A stretch of DNA of 64,000 bases from Bugulina stolonifera (Eukaryota; Bryozoa; Gymnolaemata; Cheilostomatida; Bugulidae). The translations under genes and the position numbers were made by a program. This document shows positions 52,844-64,000 of this stretch, one piece after another. Each line of letters begins with the position of its first letter. The first letter of the stretch is position 1. The DNA is taken from positions 1,240,001 through 1,304,000 of the forward strand of contig OW285187.1 of assembly GCA_935421135.1 (NCBI GenBank), written 5' to 3'. The notes under the pieces were generated by a model. It saw only the letters and a list, made by a program, of their open reading frames with translations, was not told where the DNA came from and did no database searches.

Positions 52844-53128
52844 ATAGCATCATGTACATGTGTAGTATCTGTGCACCCTGGGCTAGACCGGCACAGTGTA
52901 ACTACTGGCTTGCAAGAGAAAGAGAGTAACTCCAACTTGTTGTAGATGTAGTGCATTACCGTCCACCTGCTAGCATTACAGGTGGACCATACTAGCAGTG
53001 TAGCCCAATGCCTAAGTTATCACCCTAGGCAGGCACTGGGTATGTAGCTGTCCTATGCACAAAGATCTCACAGCAGTAGAATAGCGTAGAATAAGTTGTA
53101 TTGATACAAAAGCCTAACTAGTTATAAT

Positions 53129-53848
53129 CATACATGACAAGTTGGGCTGACATCAAAGAGGGAGACAACCCTCACCAACTCTGCTAAAATACCTAAAATG
53201 TCTGCTGTGGGCACAGTTCTCAGTTACATGTAGTCACAAACTAAGCTGGTGAAAAGTGTCTTGCTTCAAGTACATGTACTAGGTTGCTACAAATACTAGC
53301 ACACGGAGTTGTTTGCCCGCACAAAACTAGTGAAGACAGGCTAGGTCTCAGACTAAGGCAACCATGATGTCTCATAGAAGTGTGAAGATAATATAAGATA
53401 GAACAATAGAATATTAATTTAATTTGTTGCAATTAGTTTAGAGGCTGTCACATTACATACCCTGACTGTTTGTAACCAATCTGGTCACTGTTGTGTTTTG
53501 AGGTGATTTATTAAAGACCATGAAGGAACATTAATTACCATCTGATACTGTGTATGACCATGAGGTACTATATTCTATCCATTTACTATCTATTGCCAAA
53601 CAAACAAAAGTTCTTCATTTCTATAGTTGGAGAGACTAAGCTTTCCAAAGCAAACTATATCATATAAACATTAAATGTACAAGCTGCTAGCTTGGTAGTC
53701 AGCTTGTATGTCCATAATAATCATCAAAAATAGCAAATAAAAGCTATTATTGACTAAAGTCCCAAACCGGGAGGGCTTGCAGGAGCTTGGGAGTTTGCAG
53801 GAGATTGATTCTGAAAACGGGAGGGTCCCGGGAGAGTTGTCATGTATG
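53129..53848. mobile_element. hAT-like MITE (CATACATGACAA), without LINE
   Basis: 720 bp; ends CATACATGACAAG / TTGTCATGTATG; flanks GTTATAAT (53121-53128) and GTTATAAC (53849-53856) differ at one base. Same family as 27937-32849 and the empty-site reference for its LINE. Confidence 0.82.
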
Positions 53849-53978
53849 GTTATAACAAATATAATAGATGAGTAGCACCGTACGTAGTCTAGTAGCAGGA
53901 GAGTAAACAAGTGCTCTCACAGTAAGCGTTGCTCTGTTTATATAGTAGACAGAACAAAGGATATCAGTATGTTAAGAT

Positions 53979-55057
53979 TGTAATGTTTTTGAGTATAGTT
54001 ACATACGAGTGCCGATAGGCCACTGGTATGGAAAGGGCTTGGAAGGTGGTAGAGGCCGACCAAGTAACCTTCTGCTCATTACATAAAGAGTGAACAGTTA
54101 TTAGGCGCTCTTATTAGTATGTATCAGACGTAGGCCGATGCTGAGACTCATTGAAGAGCTCAGGACCGACGTAGGTCTTGTAGACTTTATACTCCAGAGG
54201 AGTGCAATGAAAGATCTGGTATTCTAGGATCTTAAGCCCGACGCTAGATTCATATAGAATCCGGGATCGACCTAAGTCGTAGAAGTGGTGTAGAGATATG
54301 CTTAAACGAGTATGGGGATGAACTCGAGATCTATGGATCCGCCGGTGGAGTTACCCGCCTACAAGAGAAAGCCTCTATAGGTTTGAGTTAGGAGATGTTG
54401 CTTTATTAGAGCGCAATCAACAACTGATTTCATACCGAAAATGTGCTGCCTTTTATACTAATTCTATTTCCGGCCAAAAGAGGCCGATAAGGTATCGGCT
54501 AGCCGATAAGGTATCGGGTCCGGAACTGATGCAACAACATGGATGGTTCCGCCCGATGTCGGCCATAAAAAGGGTTGGCCTTGGCACAAAAAGTGCTTAC
54601 AATAATCCAAAACATAAAGTATATAAGTATGAGCCTATTCCAAAGCATCGGCCCTAAACAATACTCACAAATACATGGCAAAAGACTCTATTTAATACGA
54701 TCAGACAAGAGAAGATAATTCCTAACAATATGTGGGAAAAACCAAGTTGTAATTCCAATAGTCTGATTGACAGGTAATAATAGTAAAGCACATAATAGCA
54801 GTTGATTAGATATATAAGTGGTATAAGCATGCATGATAATAATCGTATAAGTATGTAATGCATAATAATGTCAGTATACAAGAAGCGTAAGAACTCAGTT
54901 CATGTCCAGGCAGGCTGTTTCACCACAATTTTATATGAGAGTAATGTCGATGCATGTATGAGATATTGGAACAATGTCAAGCAAGTGTAGGTTCCATGTA
55001 TAAGGTTATTAGCACAAGTTATAGTCCATGCCGTGGCAGACTATGCTGATTCACTAC
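53979..55057 (+). repeat. LTR-like repeat with serial hairpins, copy c
   Basis: 1079 bp from TGTAATGTTTTTGAG to TTCACTAC; flanks AAGAT and AATAT (one mismatch). Very close to copy b in its first 550 bp. Confidence 0.75.
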
Positions 55058-56964
55058 AATATAATATTTCCTATATTATTCATCGTACTTTTGGGATTTT
55101 TGGTTTCCCACTCAGTCAGCAAACAAGTTTCTCTTAATGAGTCCATCATATATATATCATATAGCATTCCTTCCAGCATAGTTCAGTGGTGTCAATGTAT
55201 TGTTTCTACATGTTTTTGCATTGTCTCCATCTCCTATAATCCAGTGTCCTGGTACATTCGGCTAGGTCTAGTGTCACTATATATATATCATTGCTAGTGT
55301 ATTTGTCTTGTAGCTTGGCAGCTATCCATTTTGGGCATTCCATCAGTTAGTTGACCCCATCCTTCTAATGTTTATCTACAGCAGATAGTAATGCAACACC
55401 AACCACTGTTGTAAGGAGAAAAAAATGAAAAATATTAGTATTTACATGTATAGATGCCAGTTCCAGTATTATCATTAGCCTGGTATCATGAATGCCCATT
55501 TCACCACATAGTTGTCATCCTGTTATCTGAGAATATAACTGTCTACATACTATATATAATGTGTATATTAATAGCTGTTCTATAAAGTATGGGAAATTAT
55601 TGACACAGTGTTTCTCACAAGAATTACAAAAATATCGAAACACATGTATTTGCATTGCAGTCATCTCCTATAATCTAGTGTCATCATTCTAGTGTGGTTA
55701 GCTTGTAGCTTGGCAGTTATCCATTTTGGGAAACCAATCAGTTGGTTGATCTTATCCTTCTATTGCGTATCTACATCAGATAGTAATAATATTATAGCCT
55801 ATCAATAAATGAACATGTTGATGATTTCACCCAATGGATATGTAGTCATTCTCTCAGGTATGTTTAATTGTCTATAGCTCCATATATATACATGTAGTAG
55901 TGTGTACACTAATTGTATAATTTATTGTGCGATATCTTAGTCTATGCTGCCCTATTAAAAGTCTACTGAATAAATGATGTGATGATTTATTTCCCTGATT
56001 CTCTACTATTTTCACTCATGTGGCAGATGTGTATTCAATTCACCCTTATAAGTTACTACATGATATATACCATTATATTTAAATTAGTGTGTGTAACCTA
56101 CTCCATAGCCTCATAACCTCATATCATATCTGTCATGTTTTACATCCAGTGTCATATCTGACATTGGGATCGATAGGCAGGCCCTGAAGAGTGTTGGGAC
56201 CAATAGGCAGGCCCTGAAGAGTTGAGATTATTTCATTAAAGGAAACATAACTCCACACTAATTTGTCAAATTACAATATTATTGTAGTACCCATGTACAT
56301 GCAATGTAATGTACATGGAATACAAGTCATGTGCAATATACATATTTCACAGCTTCCTGTTCACCTTTTATTGAAATGCATAGTGATAAAATACAGAGTT
56401 TACAGAGTAGCAGTTGAAACTATTGGAGTTCTAACATGCAGATATATAAAATGTGGCAAACTTTTTAGGAAAATTCCCTTGAATCCTAAAACCCAGTCTC
56501 GTCTCGTCTCGAATTTTTTAGAAGTAGTGTTTCGAATCCAAAAATGCTGTCTCGTTCTACCTCTACTAAATAAGCACCTTCTGTTCTGTATCTTTGTTCA
56601 GCAAAAGTCCTGTAGTACAGTAACAACTGTGCTGACTGTGGTATCAACTCTGATTTATTTCCGAAAACGATCCAACTTATATAACACTACTCTCCTGTGA
56701 TTGGCTCAACAAATAATTAGGTTAACTACCTAATTTGCATATTTAACAAAAGTACAAATTTACAATTTAAAAATATTTATAAAATGTCTTTTCAATATTT
56801 TCTCTAACCGAAACAAAGCTTAGTATTACTAGTTGTTAATTCCAAAATATAACAATTTTACGAGCAATAGATCTATTTTTAAAAAAATATATTAATAAAA
56901 TATTCTTAATGTTAAGGTGCAAACACACGGAAGCGTTTTGGGGCGAGCGTTTTAACTAACCGAA
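55058..56964. other. No gene; degenerate local duplications
   Basis: TTGTAGCTTGGCAG...ATCCATTTTGGG occurs at about 55310 and 55708, a degenerate duplication of over 100 bp. GGCAGGCCCTGAAGAGT is doubled at 56177-56221. The 145-codon plus frame at 56263-56700 shows no family signature. Confidence 0.4.
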
Positions 56965-57151
56965 ATTCTGGTTCTTAAATCAAATACCTACGGCAAATGA
57001 ACCTGGTGGTCTATTGGCTACAAAAAGCCCTTGAATGTCTTTTAGGTAAACTAAACAGCTATCTGACTGTAGTGAGAGACTGGCCTTGAGTAAGATATAA
57101 ATATGTATTCTTTAGAAGAGTTCACGATATCCTGTCTAATATCAGATGTAC

Positions 57152-57207
57152 TCACTGTGATTTACAGTTCAACTTCTCCTCCTTAAAAGTCAATGTTAGA
57201 ATAAATG
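57152..57207 (-). pseudogene. Transporter copy 2, exon 9
   Basis: 56 nt with acceptor TTTCTTTTGCAG, ending CAG TGA. The tail differs from copy 1 (KEEKLNCKSQ). Confidence 0.72.
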
Positions 57208-57451
57208 CTGCAAAAGAAATACAATGTCAAAGACAGCGGAAGGAAAAATGGGTTACTTCAACCAAAACTGTGTCCCTATCTATCACCAATGTATAGGGTT
57301 ACGATTAAACTAGGAGTTATGCTACCTTGTGCTGTTCTAATTGGGTTACCTCTGACCAATTGGAGGTGTTTTCTTACTGTGTCCTAAGATAAACTATTCA
57401 TATACAATATACCGCTTCACATATTATTTTGGTAAATGGTATTTGGAGCTT

Positions 57452-57552
57452 CGCAGAAGGGTGGCGCAGAAGGGTGGCGCAGAAGGGTGGCGCAGAAGGG
57501 TGGCGCAGAAGGGTGGTGCAGAAGGGTGGCGCAGAAGGGTGGCACATAAGGG
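57452..57552. repeat. 13-bp minisatellite (AGAAGGGTGGCGC)
   Basis: About seven units in intron 8 of copy 2. ORFs on both strands here come from the repeat. Confidence 0.93.
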
Positions 57553-57884
57553 TGGCGATAGTGGTGACAAAGTATGCATGCACACTTACTGCACACGTGG
57601 TGATAGAGCATGCACGCACACTCACTGCACACTAGATGCCAATGGTTGAGGACATTCATAAAGAAGTGTGATTTTACTATCACCACTACCCTTCCAAAGA
57701 TTTTCACCTACTCATGCTCACACACGCATGCACATACATCAACCCTATACTGGTTCATGTCAAAAACTTCATGCTAGTGTTCCAGCCTCATTATTTAGTG
57801 CACTTCAACTCATTATAGCATGTACGTGTATATTGAAAGCTAATATTATGTCAGAGATGTACTATTACAAATACATGTACTTAC

Positions 57885-57984
57885 ATATTGCTGATATGAC
57901 TGCAGAGAAGATAAAGATTCCATAGTAGTGAAGAGCTTGCAAGGCAAGGGTGGAGAGTCCTGCTGACAGAAGACCAGACACTGC
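57885..57984 (-). pseudogene. Transporter copy 2, exon 8
   Basis: 100 nt, open, donor GTAAGTA. Encodes AVSGLLSAGLSTLALQ. Confidence 0.78.
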
Positions 57985-58203
57985 CTGTAATCAGGCTTGC
58001 TTAGATGTGCAAATATGCTGTTGTGACTATTATGATATTCTAGAGATCAGGCCTACATGTATTGTTATACAAAGACCAATGTAATGGGGAGTTGTATGAC
58101 CAGTATCTGTACTTATAGTTATTTCATATATTTCAAACATTTACACTGTATTTCTAAATATAAAATAAGTTGTTCTATAAGTTATTTGTTTTAGAGTACT
58201 TAC

Positions 58204-58425
58204 CGGTGATGTATAAAGTAGTCCATAGTTTCTACCCACATTTTCAGAACCAAATGTTTTAGCTATAGCAGTTGGGAAGAGAGTAAAATTTCCGGAGAAG
58301 GTTAGAAAGAGGAGACAAATCCAGATAAAGAGAAGTGGTCGACCAGCGACATCAGCAAATACATGGGATAGGTAGAGTGATGCCATTAGAAAGGTCATCA
58401 TAGCACATAGTATGGACATTGATAT
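58204..58425 (-). pseudogene. Transporter copy 2, exon 7
   Basis: 222 nt, open, closely matching copy 1; ends GLLYTSP. Confidence 0.8.
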
Positions 58426-58639
58426 CTACAATATGATTCAATGTATGTAGCACAGTACATCAAAGTTTAAATGAACACTAAAGTTCAAAATAGATCGACA
58501 TCCCCAATCTTTACCTTTACATAAGAAACTAAATCAGAGCTACCAAATCTGTCAGCTAGAACTGCACCATATGCATCGCTATTTATATCTATCAGATTGG
58601 CATCTGTCTCTAGCTGATCTGGTATGGTTGTTTACCCAC

Positions 58640-58934
58640 CTTGAAGGATGTCTTAACTGCCAAAGCACCCCATAGTATTCTACCTAAAGCATTGCATGTC
58701 GTGGAGAAAGAACCGAGTAGTGCCAGGAAGTGATCATCATTCACAACTTGGTTCTCTCCGTATTCCTTATACAGATTAGATACAAAAGTCACACAGATGT
58801 CATTGGACAGGAACATAAACCAAAGCGTAATAAAAGGCCTTGACTTTATCACTTGGAGAGCCGAGATATCTCCTTGCTGTTCGTTCACCTCCTGATCATT
58901 CATCTCCAGGTCATTAATTGGGACAGACTCACTT
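58640..58934 (-). pseudogene. Transporter copy 2, exon 6
   Basis: 295 nt, open. Contains GALAVK in place of GALADK. Confidence 0.8.
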
Positions 58935-59609
58935 CTATAGAAAATATATCATTACATGCTTTATTGGAACTTCGTTTAGATTTAGACAGCCAAGAGCAAG
59001 GCCTATAGAGAACTTGCTATTCTCTGTTTGGATGGGAAACTTTTCACACATACAGCGGATATGTCAACTCTATACATACATTGTATATATATATATATAT
59101 ATATACATCAGGGGGTAATTTTCCTGAGAAAGTTGAGGCAACCAAAACTGGACTGGCTAACAGTAGCGGTGCGGAAGGGGTGCTGAAGTGCCCTCCCGCA
59201 GGGAGGAGGGTGGGGGGATTTTTTAAAATGCACACAAAAACAGTCATTTTGATGCATTTGACCTGTACAGTATATTTGAGCAATATGTGATGGTACAAAA
59301 GTACAAGACGTTGTATAGTAATCTGCAAATAGTAAACTTCAAATTAGTATACTTATACTGCAAAAAAGTGCTGCTCCGTGACGTACTATTGTAATCTTTT
59401 ACGTGACGTAGGCCTACAAATGTACACATGTGAATAGGAAGGGAAATAATGCGAACTTAGTTGGTGGATAGAGATGGAAAGTGGTATTCTAGGTTTCCCT
59501 AACCCCAAAGAACAGTGTTCGAAGTTGAACAAATGAGGTGGGTACACTGTGCATGCAATCTTAGGGCATTCCCTATAGTTGAATATAGAATTACACATGC
59601 AGTAATCCT

Positions 59610-59810
59610 ATCTTACAGATGAGATTAGTAGCCTATTGTATAGCCAATCTCATGGTAGCTAACAAATTGAGTGAAGTGACTAAAATGAAAAAAATAATGC
59701 TTTAGTGGGATTCAACCCATGTCCCTTGGAATAATAATTGAACACTCTACCATTACACTATCAGATCAGCAGTGGCTTCATGCGAAAACTAGCCATGAAT
59801 ATGACAGTAC
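59610..59810 (-). repeat. tRNA-derived SINE, intron 5 of copy 2
   Basis: On the minus strand, head AGTGTAATGGTAGAGTG (A box) and GGGTTGAATCCC (B box). The downstream part shares TTGTATAGC and CTTACAGAT words with 61733-61925. Absent from the same intron of copy 1. Confidence 0.65.
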
Positions 59811-60031
59811 ACATAATAGCATCATTTGCATCAGAGTAATGTTTATACCAGGCAGGGTAGGGTAGCTATGCCTTCCGACAATAGCTTGATTTTTCACTTT
59901 TTTGACAAAAGTTCAGGCGGCTAGGGTCCTAGCCGCCTAGATAGTTACAGTCATGTACATCCATGTATATACACCTATATCATTCTACTCTGTACTTAAA
60001 TAGACCTCAGCCTCACTGAACTACTACTTAC

Positions 60032-60205
60032 TCTTGTGTCTTTGATTCATTACTAGTTGCTAGCAACAGGCTTTGGTCCTCCTCACCAGGAGGTTCAACA
60101 GGAAACATGAGCGCTACACCGATAAGTTGGAGTGCAAAGTAAACGCTAGCAGTCAACATAAACAATGTAGGTACTCTCTCTAGCACTCTCTCATCTTCAA
60201 AATAT
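60032..60205 (-). pseudogene. Transporter copy 2, exon 5
   Basis: 174 nt, open, nearly identical to copy 1. Confidence 0.8.
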
Positions 60206-60245
60206 CTGAAAAGAAGATTTAGAAGTTGCATCTCTTCAAACATAC

Positions 60246-60538
60246 TTATTGTCGATGGGCACCTTGTTCAATGATAATCAGCCATGTCCTAGAGCAGAGA
60301 AATCTGATGGACATCCATGATAGTACTCATGTAGCCAAGTATTATAGCATGTTATATGTAGATGCTGTACATACTTATCAGCACTTGATTCCTGTGTGCT
60401 ATTTAGTCCTTCAACAGCAACTGCTGCTATATTCAGAGGGTTAAGATAAGCTGTGTGTAGTTGATTGAATGCAAATGCACCAACTCCAATTCCAGCAACG
60501 ATGAAACCACTAACCAGTCCTTGACTTTCCTTAAACCA
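60246..60538 (-). pseudogene. Transporter copy 2, exon 4 (with nonsense codon)
   Basis: 293 nt like copy 1, but codon 87 is TGA (60278-60280). Confidence 0.82.
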
Positions 60539-60625
60539 CTAAAAGCAGGTGCGTGGAGAGTGTACATGTAGATACCACAATGTACAGCTTAGCAGCTGAT
60601 TAAACAGGGCTATGAAACCAAAGGA

Positions 60626-60677
60626 ATTAGAAGTTGTCTTCTCTCAACCGAGAGATTGGGACGGAACAACTTCTAAT
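60626..60677. repeat. Short hairpin repeat, orthologous to 19220-19271
   Basis: ATTAGAAGTTGT / ACAACTTCTAAT arms. It is shared by both transporter copies, so it predates the duplication. Confidence 0.75.
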
Positions 60678-60845
60678 TATGATCAATATCTTATGAATTC
60701 TCATTACTGAAACCACCGGCTGATGAATGTTAAAGTGGATATATACATGTCGTTTCCTTGTAGTCATCATCTCTTGTGACTATGCGAGAAGATAGTGACT
60801 GTCAGGAAAATATTTATATGATATGAAATAGCTCCACAGAAGCAA

Positions 60846-61180
60846 TGTATAGCTGATATATAGCTGATATGTAGCTGATATATAGCTGATACATAGCTGA
60901 TATATAGCTGATACATAGCTGATACATAGCTGATATGTAGCTGATATATAGCTGATATGTAGCTGATATGTAGCTGATACATAGCTGATACATACATGTA
61001 GCTGATATATAGCTGATACATAGCTGATACATAGCTGATACATAGCTGATATGTAGCTGATACATAGCTGATATATAGCTGATACATAGCTGATATATAG
61101 CTGATATATAGCTGATATGTAGCTGATACATAGCTGATATGTAGCTAATACGTAGCTGATATGTATCTGATATATTGAAT
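60846..61180. repeat. 11-bp minisatellite next to exon 3 donor (copy 2)
   Basis: About 30 units of AGCTGATACAT / AGCTGATATAT, fewer than in copy 1, and again ending a few bases from the exon 3 donor. Confidence 0.95.
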
Positions 61181-61187
61181 CCCTTAC

Positions 61188-61314
61188 ACTCATTGCTAAG
61201 CTTATGGGTGGAGTGTAAGCCAGTCCATTGCCAAGGCCGAACAGGAGACCATAGGTCAGCAAGTACAGATAATAGTTGACCCTTATAGTGAAAGAGGAGA
61301 GGAAAACTCCCAGG
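61188..61314 (-). pseudogene. Transporter copy 2, exon 3
   Basis: 127 nt, open, donor GTAAGGG. Confidence 0.8.
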
Positions 61315-61732
61315 CTACAACAAACATTCAACAAAAATTCTATAATATAGCACATAAAACATGTATATAATATTGTAATAGACATTGCCCGTTGTGTGCT
61401 GCTAGGAGGGCAGGTACACACAACTCTATTACATTCGGGTTCTCCTAAATGCCTGCAGATCTAACTTAAGACTCAACCAGATGTATTGAAGCGCAATTAA
61501 CTAATTAACTATGTGGATGATGACACACAAAGGACTGACAATAAAACAACTAACTTTCAAATTTAGTTGGTGTTCTTTATCTCTACTGCTCTGTATTCAA
61601 TTTAATAACTAAATAAGAACATGGATAGCAATAAATAGTAACCAATAGATACAATATTACAAACACAGATAATGATAGCAAGTGAATAGAACTAATATAA
61701 ATATTACATGTACACGGGTACACGTGCATGCA
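61315..61732. other. Intron 2 of copy 2, possible LTR-like remnant
   Basis: TGTAATAGACATTGCCCG and ATTGAAGCGCAATTAAC resemble parts of the TGTAATG LTR-like family. The boundaries are not resolved. Confidence 0.35.
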
Positions 61733-61925
61733 ATCTTACAGATTAGTATTGTATAGCTACATCTATCTACTTATTTTATAGTTGCTAAGAAATTAGCGAA
61801 TTACTACAATGAAAAAAATTATGTGCTGGTGAGATTCAAACTCAACACCCTATGAATGATAGTCAAGCACTCTACCACTACACTATCAGGTCCACAGTGA
61901 CTGTATGGGGAAAACTAGCTATTAA
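61733..61925 (-). repeat. tRNA-derived SINE, intron 2 of copy 2
   Basis: Minus strand: TAGTGTAGTGGTAGAGTGC (A box) and GAGTTTGAATCTC (B box), followed by an A/T-rich tail segment. Confidence 0.7.
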
Positions 61926-62384
61926 AATGAGGGTACACGCCCAGGCCGTATAACCACTAAAGTTGAGGTGGGTACACACAGCATACTCCTCTATAACCAC
62001 ACTTCGAACACTGCTTCACACCTTTTGAACATAATTACATGTATGTTATCATTGTTTATTGTAGAAGGTTAAAACGTGGATTTTCATAACGATTTACTAA
62101 CACAGCTGCAGTTGTAGCATTTGTAGGTTTTTGGTTTCTACATGCATAATAGACCACACAGCAGACTTACTGATAGAAGTAGGATTTTGATGCTAATAGT
62201 TACTAGCAGGAAGGAGTGGTTACTAGAAAGTGAATATAGCAAATCATTTGGTAAACAAAAACTATGTGAAATTACATCCAGTGGTCAATAGAATGCTACA
62301 AGTTGTGCATGTAAAGCAAACTCCACACCATAGATATATTATATCTATGCTCCAAACATACCACTGTGTGCACTGCAGACTATT

Positions 62385-62447
62385 GTCACCTGGCTATGTC
62401 TATGTCTATGGTACTCACCTGGCTATGTCTATGTCTATGGTACTCAC
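62385..62447. repeat. Splice-donor repeat, two units (copy 2)
   Basis: Two 29-bp units with CTCACCTGGCTATGTCTATG abut exon 2, versus eleven in copy 1. Confidence 0.88.
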
Positions 62448-62637
62448 CTGGCTGTGAAACACCCAATAAACGTAGCAGCTCGTACTCCAACCTTTCCTTG
62501 GAGAATTCCACCAGCAAACATTGTAGATGCTTGTCCAATTATAATCAGTGCAAAAACCCAGACAACATCACCGGCTACCATAGAGGGTGGAGAGGAATAC
62601 TCCCTTATATAAGAGACTACATAAGGTGCCAGGTTAC
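62448..62637 (-). pseudogene. Transporter copy 2, exon 2
   Basis: 190 nt, open; acceptor TGTTCAG and donor CAG|GTGAGTACC as in copy 1. Confidence 0.8.
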
Positions 62638-62698
62638 CTGAACAAAAGAGGATGCTAGATCAAATCATTGGCAGCGTAATTACATCTTGATATGGTAT

Positions 62699-63431
62699 AT
62701 GCAACGATTTTTTCGATTCTGCCAATTAACTTTTTCGATTTTTTCGATTCGATACTTCATTACACAAAATTAAAAGAAAATACACTAGTGAGGTCAATCA
62801 GACCAATAACAGTATCTCACAATTTTACTGAAATAATGTATGTAGTACAACAATAGGCAAGTGTGTTACTGTAACCCCAAGCAAGCAGTGAATGAAGACA
62901 GTGAGCACAACACTATCAATGTTGCTATTTATTTGAATCATTTACCCTGACACCATTTACGTTGCAGTAGTTCTTCGCAACAGTATTTTAGAACACTGTC
63001 AGCACTCAGTTGTAGTAATTGAGTTGATAGTTCCATTTTTAGAATCACCAAAAAGAGTAGAATGAGTAGATTTCAGAAGCAGACCCTTCTATTTGTGTGG
63101 AATATCAAATACAAATTGTATGTTTGGGGCATTTATATAATTATAGACTTATATTAGTAATACATCTTAGTACATTATGTATTTTATAGCTGTCCATTTA
63201 TAGCCAACAAAATTACTAGGAAAAAATTTGTGCTTTACTACTGAGATTCGAACCCATGACCACACGTTTGTAAAGCCAGCGCTCTACCACCATAGTATGG
63301 TGATAACTTGGGATTCCCAAGATTAAGTATATATTTAACAAGAATCAAAAATTGAGAGCAATGAATCGACATCGAAAATGCTGCAAATTAATCGTATCGA
63401 GAATCGTTAACGATTCATCGTTGTAGGCCTA
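62699..63431. mobile_element. hAT-like element (GCAACGAT ends)
   Basis: 733 bp absent from copy 1. Ends ATGCAACGATTTTTTCG and ATTCATCGTTGTAGGCCT. Flanks TATGGTAT and TGTGGTAT match at 7 of 8. Holds a tRNA-derived segment at 63135-63310. Confidence 0.65.
63135..63310 (-). repeat. tRNA-derived SINE or tRNA-like fragment
   Basis: Minus strand: GGTGGTAGAGCGCTGGC (A box) and GGGTTCGAATCTC (B box), with an anticodon-like TTTACAA. The acceptor stem is poor, so a SINE head is more likely than a working tRNA. Confidence 0.6.
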
Positions 63432-64000
63432 TGTGGTATGGTCAATTGAGTCAAGATTATCTGCTGCGTATATGAACACATTTAGAAGAGTAAGTCTGAG
63501 GCAAGTCCAAGAACCCAAACATAAAAACTCACTTTCTGGCATATTTTCCAAAGGGTTACTTTATTAATATAAATAATATGATTAATCAGTCAAAAATATA
63601 AATGGGACCTTACATAATCACACCATTGGGGACCTCAATTAATATCTTGCCAATAACCAAGGCTGATTTCCTATATAAACTATATAATTGGAGTTGTTGT
63701 ATCTCATACTAACCAATGGCTACAACGCTCCGTCAGGCTGGAGATAGTGGAAGGAAAGATCGGACACTAAATGATGATACCCTGTCCCACCAAATACGTC
63801 CAATTTGGCGGTCCCGACGTTCCGCGATCCACTTTCTCGCCATACACGTGCTGAACTTTTAGATAGCTGTTAGACTAGTATCGCAGTTTCACGGCTTAAC
63901 TATTGTGTATTCTATAATAAGATATCGTTTATATAAGTAGACCGTATATTCAGTGCCACTGTAATACATATTATCTGGTTGGTCGGCGGAACACCAATAG
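63432..64000. other. Duplicated intron 1 of copy 2
   Basis: Matches 23560-25503 of copy 1, minus the LTR-like and hAT-like insertions there. Exon 1 of copy 2 is expected about 270 bp past the window end. Confidence 0.7.

Larger units (their letters stand above)
57152..62637 (-). pseudogene. Major-facilitator transporter copy 2, probable pseudogene
   Basis: Exons 2-9 of the duplicated transporter, with the same lengths and phases as copy 1: 62448-62637, 61188-61314, 60246-60538, 60032-60205, 58640-58934, 58204-58425, 57885-57984, 57152-57207. Exon 1 would lie beyond 64000. Exon 4 has an in-frame TGA (60278-60280) at the position of residue 228, where copy 1 has GGA. The loop motif GALADK of copy 1 is GALAVK here, losing the conserved acidic residue. 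Other exons stay open and all splice sites look usable, so decay is recent or the TGA is an allele or sequence error. Confidence 0.78.

Noticed and set aside
56263..56700. 145-codon plus ORF
   Set aside because: No domain, no homologue that I recognise, AT-rich flanks and no splice context.
57398..57707. Overlapping ORFs on both strands rich in PPFCATLLRH or RRVAQKGG
   Set aside because: Created by the 13-bp minisatellite.
60767..61421. Similar repeat ORFs in copy 2
   Set aside because: Same cause; only 61188-61314 is exon.
63228..63300. Functional tRNA gene
   Set aside because: A and B boxes are present but the acceptor and anticodon stems do not pair well; better read as SINE-derived.

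Overview
This is AT-rich nuclear DNA from an animal. Genes are split by GT-AG introns. The window is packed with LTR, LINE, hAT-like, mariner-like and SINE repeats, and with minisatellites. A marine invertebrate, possibly a sponge, is my guess; no marker settles it. I see no rRNA, no functional tRNA, no CRISPR array and no bacterial-style operon.

Three cellular loci can be supported. (1) A nine-exon major-facilitator gene on the minus strand (7013-25876) resembles oxalate/formate-antiporter-like transporters. Its exons join in frame to 1563 nt (520 residues plus stop). (2) A second copy of the same gene (57152-62637, minus) has exons 2-9 in the window; exon 1 should lie past base 64000. It has an in-frame TGA at 60278-60280 and is probably a pseudogene. 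The duplication runs from about 6825 to 25500 in copy 1 and from about 56965 to the window end in copy 2. (3) A four-exon GNAT N-acetyltransferase gene on the plus strand (48347-51544, 233 residues) resembles invertebrate arylalkylamine N-acetyltransferases. A weak candidate 3'-terminal exon of an unknown gene lies at 780-909 (minus).

Layout. 1-6.8 kb: candidate exons, MITEs (two inserted into minisatellites), a 63-bp-arm palindrome and a deleted mariner. 7-26 kb: transporter copy 1. Its third intron is swollen by an 8.7-kb nest: an outer hAT-like element holds a second hAT-like element, which holds a Gag-only LTR retrotransposon. Copia and LTR-like insertions also lie in this gene. 27.9-32.8 kb: a LINE with two long open ORFs inside a hAT-like MITE. 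34.5-41.2 kb: copia fragments, LTR-like repeats with chains of short stem-loops, a Harbinger-like MITE and a solo LTR of the Gag-only family. 42-45.8 kb: a decayed Ty3/gypsy element whose integrase half is inverted. 48-51.5 kb: the acetyltransferase gene. 52-57 kb: more LTR-like and hAT-like repeats. 57-64 kb: transporter copy 2, with far fewer insertions.

Because the transporter region is present twice, several insertions in copy 1 can be compared with the empty site in copy 2, which fixes their ends and target-site duplications. The most unusual features are: a Gag-only LTR element with a 78-bp minisatellite where pol should be; minisatellites abutting splice donors in both transporter copies, one of which multiplies the donor itself; and an LTR-like repeat family carrying serial hairpins whose stems stay paired between diverged copies.
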